A stretch of DNA of 64,000 bases, from contig NZ_CP107773.1 of assembly GCF_036345155.1 (NCBI RefSeq), forward strand, positions 1 to 64,000, in the 5' to 3' direction. The stretch comes from Streptomyces sp. NBC_00582. Its GTDB lineage: Bacteria; Actinomycetota; Actinomycetes; Streptomycetales; Streptomycetaceae. How positions within the stretch are numbered: position 1 is the stretch's first letter; every line of letters begins with the position of its first letter. Positions 54,056 to 62,003 of the stretch are shown here, piece by piece. The notes beneath the pieces were generated by a model that saw only the letters and a list, made by a program, of their open reading frames with translations, was not told where the DNA came from and made no database searches. Position numbers and translations under genes: made by a program.

Positions 54056-55672
54056 ATGCGTCCTCCTGTACTCCTGGGCCTCTCCCCCACACGCACCGTC
54101 CCGTTCGCGGGAGGGACCATGGGGCAGTGGCTCCGCGGCATCCTCGACGAGATCCGTGAGCTGTACCGCGCCGACTCCGTGCCGTGGGTCGTCGGCTACA
54201 GCGGCGGCAAGGATTCCACGCTGTGTCTGATGCTCGTGTGGATGGCGCTCGCGGGCCTGCCGGCCGCGGAACGCACCAAGGTCGTCCACGTCATCAGCAC
54301 GGATACCGGTGTGGAGAATCCCGTCGTCGCGGCCTGGGTGGACGCTTCGCTGGCCTCGATGCGCCGCGCGGCCGTGGAGCAGGGCCTGCCCATCGAGACT
54401 CACCGGCTCACACCCGCGGTGGAGGACTCCTTCTGGGTGTGCCTCATCGGTCGCGGATACGCGGCACCGCGGCCGAAGTTCCGGTGGTGCACGGAGCGAT
54501 TGAAGATCAAGCCGTCGAATGCGTTCATTCGGGCGGTGGTGGCCGAGCACGGCGAGACCATCCTGGTCCTGGGCACCCGCAAGGCCGAGTCGGGGACGAG
54601 GGCGCGGGCCATGGCGCGCCACGAGCGGCGCCGGGTGAGGGACCGTCTCAGCCCCAACGCCTCTCTGCCCAACTCCCTGGTGTACTCGCCCATTGAGGAT
54701 CTGAGCAACGACGAGGTGTGGTCGCTGCTCATGCAGTACGAGAACCCCTGGGGGCACACCAACAAGGACTTGCTCACGATGTACCAGGGAGCCTCGCCGG
54801 ACGCCGAGTGCCCGCTGGTCGTCGACTCGACGACACCGTCGTGCGGCGACAGCAGGTTCGGCTGCTGGACCTGCACCTTGGTCTCGCAGGACAAGTCCAT
54901 GCAGGCCATGATCAGCAACGACGTGGAGAAGGAGTGGATGCTGCCCCTCCTGGAGCTGCGTAACGCCCTGGACGTCGACGATGACCGGGATTTGCGGGAC
55001 TTCCGGCGGATGAGCGGTCGGCTGCACCTGTTCAAGGGGCGCCTCGTGCACGGGGCCTACCTGCAGCAGGCCCGGGAGGAGTGGCTGCGCAGGCTCCTTG
55101 AGGCCCAGACCTGGATCAGGGCTAACGGACCGCAGTACGTACGCGAGCTGACCTTGATCACCATGGAGGAACTGCGCGCCATCCGGCACGAGTGGGTCTA
55201 TGTGAAGCACGAGATCGAGGACTCGCTGCCCGGTATCTACGAGGCCGCCACCGGCGAGCCGTATCCCGACCAGCGCCGGGAGACCGCTTTCGTCGACGGG
55301 GCGGAGATGATCAGTGTGCTGCGCGAGGTCTGCGGTGACGACGAGCAGCAGTTCCTCATGGCCCGCGAACTGCTCGGCGTGGAGCGGCGTTTCCGGACGA
55401 TGACGCGCCGCGCCGGGCTCTTCGGCGAGCTGGAGAAGGTCGTCTGCAAGTACGCGTTCGAAGATGAGGAGGACGCGCTCAGCTTCGCGCTCGCGCGTGA
55501 GGAGAGGATCGCTGAGGCACGGGGCCTGCCTCAGCCCGACACCGGCACGCCCGACCAGCCGGAACTCGCCTCCGGGGCGGACGCGGATGCCCGCCCGGAG
55601 GCGGAGAAGCTGGCCGCAGACCTGCGTGCGGTCGGGCTGGTCCCCGTTGACCGCCGCACCGATGAGCCGTGA
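54056..55672 (+). CDS. dndC: DndC-like PAPS-reductase/ATP-pyrophosphatase (orphan)
   Basis: 538 aa. The PP-loop GYSGGKDST is near residue 47, then STDTGVENP, WCTERLKIKP, LGTRKAESGTRARAM and the Fe-S cysteines in SCGDSRFGCWTCTLVSQDKS. This set is characteristic of DndC, which moves sulfur onto the DNA backbone in phosphorothioation. No dndA, B, D or E is seen within the window, so it is an orphan or acts on another substrate. ATG 54056 keeps the full N-terminus; ATG 54119 has a better GGGAGG site. It is the last gene of the copy 8 operon. Confidence 0.85.
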   Translation: MRPPVLLGLSPTRTVPFAGGTMGQWLRGILDEIRELYRADSVPWVVGYSGGKDSTLCLMLVWMALAGLPAAERTKVVHVISTDTGVENPVVAAWVDASLASMRRAAVEQGLPIETHRLTPAVEDSFWVCLIGRGYAAPRPKFRWCTERLKIKPSNAFIRAVVAEHGETILVLGTRKAESGTRARAMARHERRRVRDRLSPNASLPNSLVYSPIEDLSNDEVWSLLMQYENPWGHTNKDLLTMYQGASPDAECPLVVDSTTPSCGDSRFGCWTCTLVSQDKSMQAMISNDVEKEWMLPLLELRNALDVDDDRDLRDFRRMSGRLHLFKGRLVHGAYLQQAREEWLRRLLEAQTWIRANGPQYVRELTLITMEELRAIRHEWVYVKHEIEDSLPGIYEAATGEPYPDQRRETAFVDGAEMISVLREVCGDDEQQFLMARELLGVERRFRTMTRRAGLFGELEKVVCKYAFEDEEDALSFALAREERIAEARGLPQPDTGTPDQPELASGADADARPEAEKLAADLRAVGLVPVDRRTDEP

Positions 55673-55740
55673 CGCCCTCGGGCAACGGCCGGGCCGGCCG
55701 CCCGCAGGCCTTGCGGCAGCCGGCCCCGGACCGAACGCCC

Positions 55741-56022
55741 TTACGCGCCCTTGGCGGCTTCCTTGAGCTTGCTGCCCGCGGAGACCTTGACGCTGTAGCC
55801 GGCGGGGATGTTGATCGGGTCGCCGGTCTGCGGGTTGCGCGCTGTGCGAGCGGCACGGTGGGTGCGCTCGAAGGTCAGGAAGCCGGGGATGGTGACCTTC
55901 TCGTCGCCCTTGGCGACGATCTCACCGACGGTCTCGGCGAGAGCGGCCAGCACGGCGTCGGCGTCCTTGCGGGTCACCTCGGCTCGGTCGGCCAGGGCGG
56001 CCACCAGCTCACTGCGGTTCAT
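55741..56022 (-). CDS. HU-family DNA-binding protein
   Basis: 93 aa, standard HU length. It starts MNRSELVAALADRAEVTRKD, and the arm motif ARTARNPQTGDPINIPAG and the C-terminal KVSAGSKLKEA are intact. ATG 56022 has GGAGAG upstream. It is unlike the rightward HU (25266-25607), which has a tail. It probably bends or coats plasmid DNA. It is monocistronic on the leftward strand. Confidence 0.95.
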   Translation of the reverse strand: MNRSELVAALADRAEVTRKDADAVLAALAETVGEIVAKGDEKVTIPGFLTFERTHRAARTARNPQTGDPINIPAGYSVKVSAGSKLKEAAKGA

Positions 56023-56201
56023 AGGGGTAACTCTCCGTATCTCGAATCGTCTGCTCACCGTACGGCGGGCAGACTGGTCAGATCCAATCCTGTCATTCAC
56101 CACTGACAAGCCCTGTCCGTCGTCCGGCCGGTCGCCGCGTGTTGAGGCCTGCCCAGGCAAGGCCCACCGCTACGGCCGGCGGCGGTGCTTGTCGACCGTG
56201 C

Positions 56202-57338
56202 TCAGCCAAGTTGTGACTGCACGTGCCTCCGTGTGAGAGGCACGTTCATGTGAGTCAGCTGGTCGGCCAGGTGCCGAAGGCCGTCGGGTTCGGAGCACGG
56301 CTCCTTGACGGCTTCAGCCGCGACCTGGAACTGCTGCAGACCGCCGGGCAGAGCCTGGTAACCACGCCGGACCGACCACCGGGCACCAGGCAGGTCGCCT
56401 CCTTCCAGGTAGCGGTGTGTCAACCGGCGGGCAACGCCCACGATGGCCTCGGACATCTCGCTGGCGTACGGCTCAGCCCACGCATACCAATCCAGGCCGA
56501 TGACGCCGGCGAACGGAGGCCCGTTGACGAGTTCCAGGGCGGCACGCAGATTGCGCGTGCCGGCCGGGGAGCCGTCATTCTCGCCGCGGGCGGCGAGCTC
56601 CTTGAACTGCCCCCAGTCACTGGTGACCAAGGAGGTCAGTGCGTACCCGGTCTCCTGACTCCACGTCGGAAAGTGCTCGGAGCCGAGCCAGGCCCGCAGG
56701 CGGCTCATGGCAGTGTTGCGGCTGTCGGCACGAACCCGCTGCCCGGGCCACAGGGCCGCGTCCAGGGCGTGACGGTCGCTCCCGGGGTTCAGGTACAGCC
56801 AGATGGCGTACTCCGTGAGCCGCGAGACACGGTTGGACTCGACCTGCCCTTGCGCACCACGGACCTTCGGGGCCCCCAGCAGCACGAGATTGAGACCGGT
56901 CGACGGCCGGGGAAAGGGAATCGACGGCCAGTCATCGTGTTCGTCCTGCTGGCCGACCGAGTCCGCCTCCGGTGTTTCCGGGCCGGGCTCCGCCTCCATC
57001 AGCGAGGGGAGCAGGCCCTCCAGCACGCCGAGCGTGATGGCCCAACCCTCGGCGAACGCCTGCTCCTGCTTGCTCGCTTCGGCCGTGGCGGGGTACCAGG
57101 TTGCCTCGGGACGCAGTATCTGCCACGCGATGTCATGGGGCCCGCAGATCGACCGGATGACGACCAGAGCAGCGGCGCGCCAGCGTGTGAGCGTGGCTAT
57201 CGGGCTGTTGAGGTCGAGGTACTCGGCTTGCTCCAGAAGGCGCTGCACGGCGTGCCGGGTATGTCGCGCGGTGCCTCCTCCAAGGGGGCGGTTGGCGGTG
57301 AGGGGTTCGGCGTGGGGAAGGGCGGGGGCCCTGTTCAT
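56202..57338 (-). CDS. SARP-like transcriptional regulator (winged helix plus BTAD)
   Basis: 378 aa. The first 140 residues are unassigned. About 150-215 is a winged-helix DNA-binding domain (RLTEYAIWLYLNPGSDRH, then ALDAALWPGQRV and RLRAWLG). The remainder resembles a bacterial transcriptional activation domain (helical, ending LPGARWSVRRGYQALPGG). Such regulators activate antibiotic or plasmid genes. ATG 57338 is used. The target is unknown; its neighbours are a nuclease gene and HU. Confidence 0.8.
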   Translation of the reverse strand: MNRAPALPHAEPLTANRPLGGGTARHTRHAVQRLLEQAEYLDLNSPIATLTRWRAAALVVIRSICGPHDIAWQILRPEATWYPATAEASKQEQAFAEGWAITLGVLEGLLPSLMEAEPGPETPEADSVGQQDEHDDWPSIPFPRPSTGLNLVLLGAPKVRGAQGQVESNRVSRLTEYAIWLYLNPGSDRHALDAALWPGQRVRADSRNTAMSRLRAWLGSEHFPTWSQETGYALTSLVTSDWGQFKELAARGENDGSPAGTRNLRAALELVNGPPFAGVIGLDWYAWAEPYASEMSEAIVGVARRLTHRYLEGGDLPGARWSVRRGYQALPGGLQQFQVAAEAVKEPCSEPDGLRHLADQLTHMNVPLTRRHVQSQLG

Positions 57339-57494
57339 GGCGACTCCTGGTCGGGTTCAGTGCGGGCGAACTCACCATCTGCGCGTCGTCGGGTCAGGGG
57401 GTTGTTCATGTCCGGCGTCTGCGGGGTCCGGTGGTCTCGGGGCGGGAGGGAGTGCTTCACGGCAGACGGGTGTCGCCGGTGCTGCCCGTCTGGA

Positions 57495-58484
57495 TCAGCG
57501 GGCCCGTGATGTGTGCGTGGGGGCCTGCGCCGTTGACCGTCTCGCCGTGTGTCCGGACGGGGCGGGGTGCCGGGAGCGCGGGGTGCTGTCGACAGAACGG
57601 CTGGAGATCATCGCGGGTTCCAGGTCGATGCTGACCGGCAGATGGTCGGAGCCGTTCAACGCCGCATGGGTGCGCAGGACTCGGTAGCCGGCGAGAGCGG
57701 GCAGCAGGTGCTGAGTCGTACGGATCATGTCGATGCGCCGCGGCCCGAAGGGGTCTCCGACGGGCCAGTGACCGGTCGTGGGATGCCAGGGGCAGTCGAG
57801 GGCGGCGGCCGCGTCCAGTAGTCCGCCGCGGCGCAGGACTTCTGCGGGGCTCCGGTCGGCGCGGTGCGGTGCGTCGGGGTTGGCGTTCCACTCGACCTGG
57901 TAGAGGAGATCGGCGTACCACTCCTGGTCCGCGTAGGGGTCATGATCGTAGTAGTCGCCCTGTGCTGTCCGGTCGGCGGAAACGCTGTTGAAGTCGCCTC
58001 CGATCACGGCAGGCCCGGGTGGGCGCGTCAGAGCGGCGACAACACGGCGAGCCTCGTCGAATCGCCGGGCGGGCCGGAAGGGGTCTGCGTGGTAGCTGGC
58101 GAACGTGACCGGTTCGCGGGCTCCGACGTCGAGTTGCAGGCGTGCCAGCGCGTGGTGGAAGTCGCCGGCCTGGAAGGCACGCCAGGTGCCGGGGACCGAG
58201 GTGATCCCCGGGCGCCAGAGGAGCCCGACGTGGTAGCGGTGCTGGCCTGAGGCGATGGCGGTGGTTCCTCGGGCGTCAACGGTGCACAGCAGGCCGAGGG
58301 AATCGGCGAGTTGGCGCAGTAGCCGTCCCGCGCCGGCGGCGGTGTCGTCCACGATCTCCTGGACCGCCAGCACGTCAGGCTGCGCCTCGGCAAGCGCCTG
58401 CCGCAGGAAAGCTGTGCGATCGTCGGGGCCTGTGAAGTCGAGCAGGTTGTAGGTGGTGAAACAGACGGCCACTGTTGTCTCCAT
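57495..58484 (-). CDS. Endonuclease/exonuclease/phosphatase family protein
   Basis: 329 aa. Motifs of the EEP fold: FTTYNLLDF near the start, AVQEIVDD, VIGGDFNS in the middle and GSDHLPVSID near residue 285, giving the catalytic Glu, Asp-Asn and Asp-His. A low-complexity tail of about 40 residues follows. Members cut DNA or remove phosphates; the substrate cannot be told. ATG 58484 lies 31 nt downstream of a 38-bp element shared with the gene at 42509. Confidence 0.85.
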   Translation of the reverse strand: METTVAVCFTTYNLLDFTGPDDRTAFLRQALAEAQPDVLAVQEIVDDTAAGAGRLLRQLADSLGLLCTVDARGTTAIASGQHRYHVGLLWRPGITSVPGTWRAFQAGDFHHALARLQLDVGAREPVTFASYHADPFRPARRFDEARRVVAALTRPPGPAVIGGDFNSVSADRTAQGDYYDHDPYADQEWYADLLYQVEWNANPDAPHRADRSPAEVLRRGGLLDAAAALDCPWHPTTGHWPVGDPFGPRRIDMIRTTQHLLPALAGYRVLRTHAALNGSDHLPVSIDLEPAMISSRSVDSTPRSRHPAPSGHTARRSTAQAPTHTSRAR

Positions 58485-58514
58485 GGATCCGAGCGGCCCG
58501 GGCGGGTGCTCGCG

Positions 58515-58552
58515 TGCCCATAGAGGTGTGGAATCTGGTGCCCGTGTGACAT
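58515..58552 (-). promoter_or_regulatory. Second shared promoter element, copy B
   Basis: Minus strand ATGTCACACG, 12 nt, CACACCTCTATGGGCA. It matches copy A at 42537-42574 in both blocks and in spacing. It ends 31 nt before ATG 58484, so a promoter is likely. Confidence 0.6.
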
Positions 58553-58583
58553 CCGAGCACGCACTATCCGTCGAACAGAAACG

Positions 58584-58619
58584 ACTCAGGCCCCGGCGTT
58601 GACGCGCTGGGGCCTGAGT
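58584..58619 (-). terminator. Terminator-like hairpin of the initiator tRNA
   Basis: ACTCAGGCCCC (58584-58594) pairs perfectly with GGGGCCTGAGT (58609-58619) across 14 nt, directly after the tRNA 3' end. Confidence 0.85.
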
Positions 58620-58625
58620 TGCGAG

Positions 58626-58699
58626 TAGCGGGGACAGGATTTGAACCTGCGACCTCTGGGTTATGAGCCCAGCGAGCTACCGAGCTGCTCCACCCCGCG
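58626..58699 (-). tRNA. Initiator tRNA-fMet (CAU)
   Basis: 74 nt on the minus strand. The first base C and base 72 do not pair, the hallmark of bacterial initiators. The anticodon loop CTCATAA sits under three G:C pairs (GGG/CCC), and the T loop reads TTCAAAT. It matches the actinobacterial fMet tRNA pattern. CCA is not encoded. It has its own terminator. It initiates translation with N-formylmethionine; a plasmid-borne copy is rare. Confidence 0.95.
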
Positions 58700-58748
58700 T
58701 CGGTAACGCTCACTATACGGGGCGCGAGGAAGCACACGAACATCGTTA

Positions 58749-58777
58749 TTGCTTAATTGGTTTTACTGGCGTAAGAT
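58749..58777 (+). promoter_or_regulatory. Repeated promoter copy 9
   Basis: -35 TTGCTT (58749-58754), 17-bp spacer starting AATTGGTTTTA, -10 TAAGAT (58772-58777). The leader stem GCGC-AGG-GCGC (58801-58811) is weak. Confidence 0.85.
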
Positions 58778-58865
58778 TGAAATCACTCGGAACGGGTGAC
58801 GCGCAGGGCGCCACACCGGTCCCGCCCCCGCCCCGAGGGACAAAAGCCGATCCAGGAGAACTCCC

Positions 58866-60077
58866 TTGTCCTTCCACTCCCCCACCGAACTCCAGCTCCC
58901 CATCCGCGACGTCACCGTCCCCGCCGTCGGGACGTTCGACCGGTTCACCGGCCAGGCCCGCTACCAGATCACCGGCGACGAGGTCCGTGGCAGCTTCATC
59001 GTCGTCCCCGAGACGATGCCCGGATCCGACGCATGTCACGTCCGGGTCGTCTACGGCGACCACCCCGCCCAGCCGCAGCACGAGCGGGTGGACGAGCCCA
59101 GGATCCGCCGGACCCGGGTGCGCGGGGAGTGCGGCCCGCTCGCGGTCGACGCTCTGCCCGAACGCCACCACCTCGACGCGCGCGGCCAGTGGGTCCGGTC
59201 GGACGGAACTCTGGGCACCGTCCCGCGCAGCACGCACCGGTACCTGGCCGAAGTCGTACACGCCGTCGTCACTCACTGGGCCACCCGGCCGAACCGGGAA
59301 GGGCTCATCAGGGCCGCCGCACGGCACGCCCAGCAGCAGCCCGACATCCCGGCCCAGGCAGCCCGAGAGGCCATGGAACGCGAACTGGACGCCATCCGCG
59401 CGCAGATCGCACCGCACTGGACACTTCTCCAGCAGTTGGAGGCTGTCGCTCAGGCCGACGCGCCCCGACTCCCGGTGCTGCCGCGCTCGGTCCACATCGA
59501 CTACCTCGATCCCGTCAACGGCACGACGGGCATCATGACGGCCCTCCCCCGGCTCAACGCGCATGACGGAACGATCACTTACACCGTGACGAGCGGCGGC
59601 CGCGCACGCGGAGACTTCACGGTCGGCCCCGACCGGTACAGCCGCGACGCCCTTCCCGGCGGCGTGAGCGTGCAGCTCGGGACCACCCCGCTCCCCGAGG
59701 GCGCGGGCCGGGAGAACGAGCCCGTGGTCAACGGGATCCGTTTGCGCGGCTCCTGGAACTGCACCGACAGCCAGTCGCTCACCCCGGCCCTCCCGGCGGT
59801 GATCCCCGGCATCCAGCGGGCGGACACTCCCGACCAGCCCGTGCCCGCGAACACCGCCGCATGGATCAGCACCGCGATCCGGGCGCTCGCCATCGCCTAC
59901 CGCGACCACAGCAACGCGGACGCACTGCGGCTGGCCGCCGGGAAGAGCCGTGTGGACCAGCTGCGCCAGGCCCCCGTCCAGGCGGTCGTCGAACTTCGCC
60001 GACAGGAATCCGTAGCCCAGGCGCGCGTCACCGCCGCCCAAGAGGCTGAGGCGGCTTACGCGGCCCTGTCAGCCTGA
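58866..60077 (+). CDS. Hypothetical protein with two similar halves, 403 aa
   Basis: TTG 58866 has GGAG upstream. It has two beta-rich units (VTVPAVGTFDRFTGQARYQI; YLDPVNGTTGIMTALPRLNA) separated by a helical stretch (AAREAMERELDAIRAQIA). A long helical C-terminus contains coiled-coil-like RRQESVAQARVTAAQEAEAA. Soluble. First gene behind promoter copy 9. No family is recognised. Confidence 0.65.
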   Translation: MSFHSPTELQLPIRDVTVPAVGTFDRFTGQARYQITGDEVRGSFIVVPETMPGSDACHVRVVYGDHPAQPQHERVDEPRIRRTRVRGECGPLAVDALPERHHLDARGQWVRSDGTLGTVPRSTHRYLAEVVHAVVTHWATRPNREGLIRAAARHAQQQPDIPAQAAREAMERELDAIRAQIAPHWTLLQQLEAVAQADAPRLPVLPRSVHIDYLDPVNGTTGIMTALPRLNAHDGTITYTVTSGGRARGDFTVGPDRYSRDALPGGVSVQLGTTPLPEGAGRENEPVVNGIRLRGSWNCTDSQSLTPALPAVIPGIQRADTPDQPVPANTAAWISTAIRALAIAYRDHSNADALRLAAGKSRVDQLRQAPVQAVVELRRQESVAQARVTAAQEAEAAYAALSA

Positions 60078-60116
60078 CCGATTCTCCCCTCCAGCCCATC
60101 ACCCAGGAGCGCCACC

Positions 60117-60584
60117 ATGACTGAAACCCCGTACACCCGCGCCGACCTCCGCGCCGAGGCCGCGCGCCAGCACTTCGAACTCACCCGGGACCCCGACCAC
60201 ATGGGCGTCGGCGAATCCATGGGCACCGAGGCCGTCCCGTCCACCCGGACTCACACGTGGGAACAACTGCTTCCGTACGACGCCGATGACGGAAGCGCGT
60301 TCAGCACGGCCACCGACGCGGTTCACGACCTGATCAGCGGGGCGGCCAACCTGTCCACCTGGGCGGTCGAGATGGGGGTGGACGGACTGAAGCCGTCAGA
60401 CACCGCCTTCACCATCAGCAGCGACGAGCAGCCCATCGGCCGCATCCACCTCACCTTCGGACCCGGCATGTCCCACGAGATGCAGTCCGGCCTGATCGCG
60501 AGCATCAGGCACGCGGTCGACGCTCACCTCCGGTCCACTTCGAGCGGTGCCAGCCTCTCCAGCCACGGGCCGGGCCGGGCGTAA
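60117..60584 (+). CDS. Hypothetical protein, 155 aa
   Basis: ATG 60117 has AGGAG upstream. It starts MTETPYTRADLRAEAARQHF, with an acidic middle and a helical segment (AVHDLISGAANLSTWAVEMG). Soluble. Second gene of the copy 9 operon. No family is recognised. Confidence 0.65.
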   Translation: MTETPYTRADLRAEAARQHFELTRDPDHMGVGESMGTEAVPSTRTHTWEQLLPYDADDGSAFSTATDAVHDLISGAANLSTWAVEMGVDGLKPSDTAFTISSDEQPIGRIHLTFGPGMSHEMQSGLIASIRHAVDAHLRSTSSGASLSSHGPGRA

Positions 60585-60696
60585 CCTCCGTCCCTACGTG
60601 GGTGCCGCGCCTGGCGCGCGGCGCCCGCCCCTCTCTTTATCGGTGCATGGGCGACCCCCGGCCGGCCGTGCCGCCTCACTTCCCCGCTTCGACCTA

Positions 60697-60725
60697 TTGT
60701 TTAATTGGATTTATCACAGTAGAGT
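60697..60725 (+). promoter_or_regulatory. Repeated promoter copy 10
   Basis: -35 TTGTTT (60697-60702), 17-bp spacer starting AATTGGATTTA, -10 TAGAGT (60720-60725). The palindrome GTCTGCGCAGAC (60753-60764) follows. The leader is about 200 nt, the longest of the family. Confidence 0.88.
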
Positions 60726-60767
60726 TAACTTTCCGGTGGTTGGACGCACCGAGTCTGCGCAGACCAG

Positions 60768-60850
60768 CGCGCCCACGGCGGTCGCCGGAGCAGCGCTGCG
60801 TTCGCTTCTGCGGCGCATCGACCGCGACATCATCCGGCTGTCGTCGCCTG
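60768..60850 (+). repeat. Copy of an internal segment of the 61140 gene in the promoter leader
   Basis: About 83 nt that match 61366-61449 at most positions. The translated stretch TAVAGAALRSLL is shared by both. It has no start codon of its own and lies in the leader of promoter copy 10, so it is a gene remnant. Confidence 0.7.
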
Positions 60851-60925
60851 CGACCTCCGCACAGAGCACCTCAGCCTCCGGCCTATCAAACCGACCTTCT
60901 CCGCAACCAGCATCAGGAACACCCC

Positions 60926-61075
60926 GTGAGCGCACCTGTAACCATTGTCGTTGTCACCGCCGAAGACCTCCATGCAGCCGCCGACGAGATCGAGACTTCC
61001 GGTTGGGTCGAGTGGGCAGACCAGGGCGGCAACACCGTCCGCCTCGAACTTCCCCGCGACCCGGCTGCCGTCTGA
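60926..61075 (+). CDS. Small protein, 49 aa
   Basis: GTG 60926 has AGGA upstream. It starts MSAPVTIVVVTAEDLHAAAD, then an acidic helix and a strand (NTVRLELPRDPAAV). Good codon bias. First gene after promoter copy 10. No family is recognised. Confidence 0.55.
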   Translation: MSAPVTIVVVTAEDLHAAADEIETSGWVEWADQGGNTVRLELPRDPAAV

Positions 61076-61139
61076 TCATTCTTCTGACGCCCCGCTGCTT
61101 CTCGGCTCTGCCTGGCCGTCCCCCCACCAAGGAAGATCC

Positions 61140-61943
61140 ATGCGCACCACCCCACTCGCCTCCACGGCACTCGCCGCTGAAGTCGCCGCGCTGCTCCCCA
61201 AGCGCCACCAGGCCGAATGGACCGTCACCACGGCTACCCGCAAGGAACATCCAGGCCCGCCGGCCACCCACCTGGCCAACGGCCCGCGCCGCTTCCTCCT
61301 TCTCCTGACCGACAGCGGTCACACCACGCTGACCGCTGCCGATACCTCGCTCACCGTCGAGAGCCGCGCCCCCACAGCGGTCGCCGGAGCAGCGCTGCGC
61401 TCGCTGCTGCCGCGCATCGACCGCGATATCATCCGGCTGTCGCCGCCTCGGCAACGGCAGCACCGTCTCCAGCACCTCGCCGAGATCCACGAGCTGCTCC
61501 GCGAACTCGGCACGTCTGCGGAGCGGTTCGAGCGAGCCGACGACACCACCGGCCTGTCCTGGCAGTGCGGCGACGCGTCCGTGAGCTTCACGCTGCGCGG
61601 CACGTCGGCCACCGGCTCGGTGAGCTTCAGGGGAGGTCTGGGGGCGCTGGAGCGCTTCCTCGCCCCGTTCCTTCCCCCACATCCGGGTCCAGGACGTGTC
61701 CGTACCCACCCGCTGCGCGGCTGCGGAGGCGTGGCACGCCGTATCGTCGCGGCCTTCCCCCATGCGGTCGAAGCCGACGAGGACGGCCTCGTCCGGTTCT
61801 CGGACACAGACGGCGGCCCGCTCCAAGGCTGGGTGATGCCCCGCGACATCAACGGCCCGACCGGGCCGACGACACCGGTCACGGCCGGAGTCGGCGGCGC
61901 CGGTATCGACCTCATGCTCTCCGTGCTCCCCACGAGCGCCTGA
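61140..61943 (+). CDS. Hypothetical protein, 267 aa
   Basis: ATG 61140 has AAGGAAG upstream. The N-terminus is helical (TALAAEVAALLPKRHQAEW). A beta-strand section (FLLLLTDSGHTTLTAADTS) and the segment duplicated in the promoter 10 leader follow, then further helices (HLAEIHELLRELG) and a strand-rich end. Soluble. No family is recognised. Confidence 0.65.
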   Translation: MRTTPLASTALAAEVAALLPKRHQAEWTVTTATRKEHPGPPATHLANGPRRFLLLLTDSGHTTLTAADTSLTVESRAPTAVAGAALRSLLPRIDRDIIRLSPPRQRQHRLQHLAEIHELLRELGTSAERFERADDTTGLSWQCGDASVSFTLRGTSATGSVSFRGGLGALERFLAPFLPPHPGPGRVRTHPLRGCGGVARRIVAAFPHAVEADEDGLVRFSDTDGGPLQGWVMPRDINGPTGPTTPVTAGVGGAGIDLMLSVLPTSA

Positions 61944-62003
61944 GCCACAACCCCGGCGCGCAGCAGGACTGACCGCGCAACACCCGAATCAAGGAACACC
62001 GCA

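Noticed and set aside
58626..58699. tRNA-fMet as an integration site
   Set aside because: No integrase gene and no repeated tRNA 3' end was seen in the window.
22944..60725. CRISPR array or transposon ends as explanation of the repeated element
   Set aside because: Copies are kilobases apart, always in one orientation and just upstream of genes, with -35/-10 structure; no target duplications or transposase.
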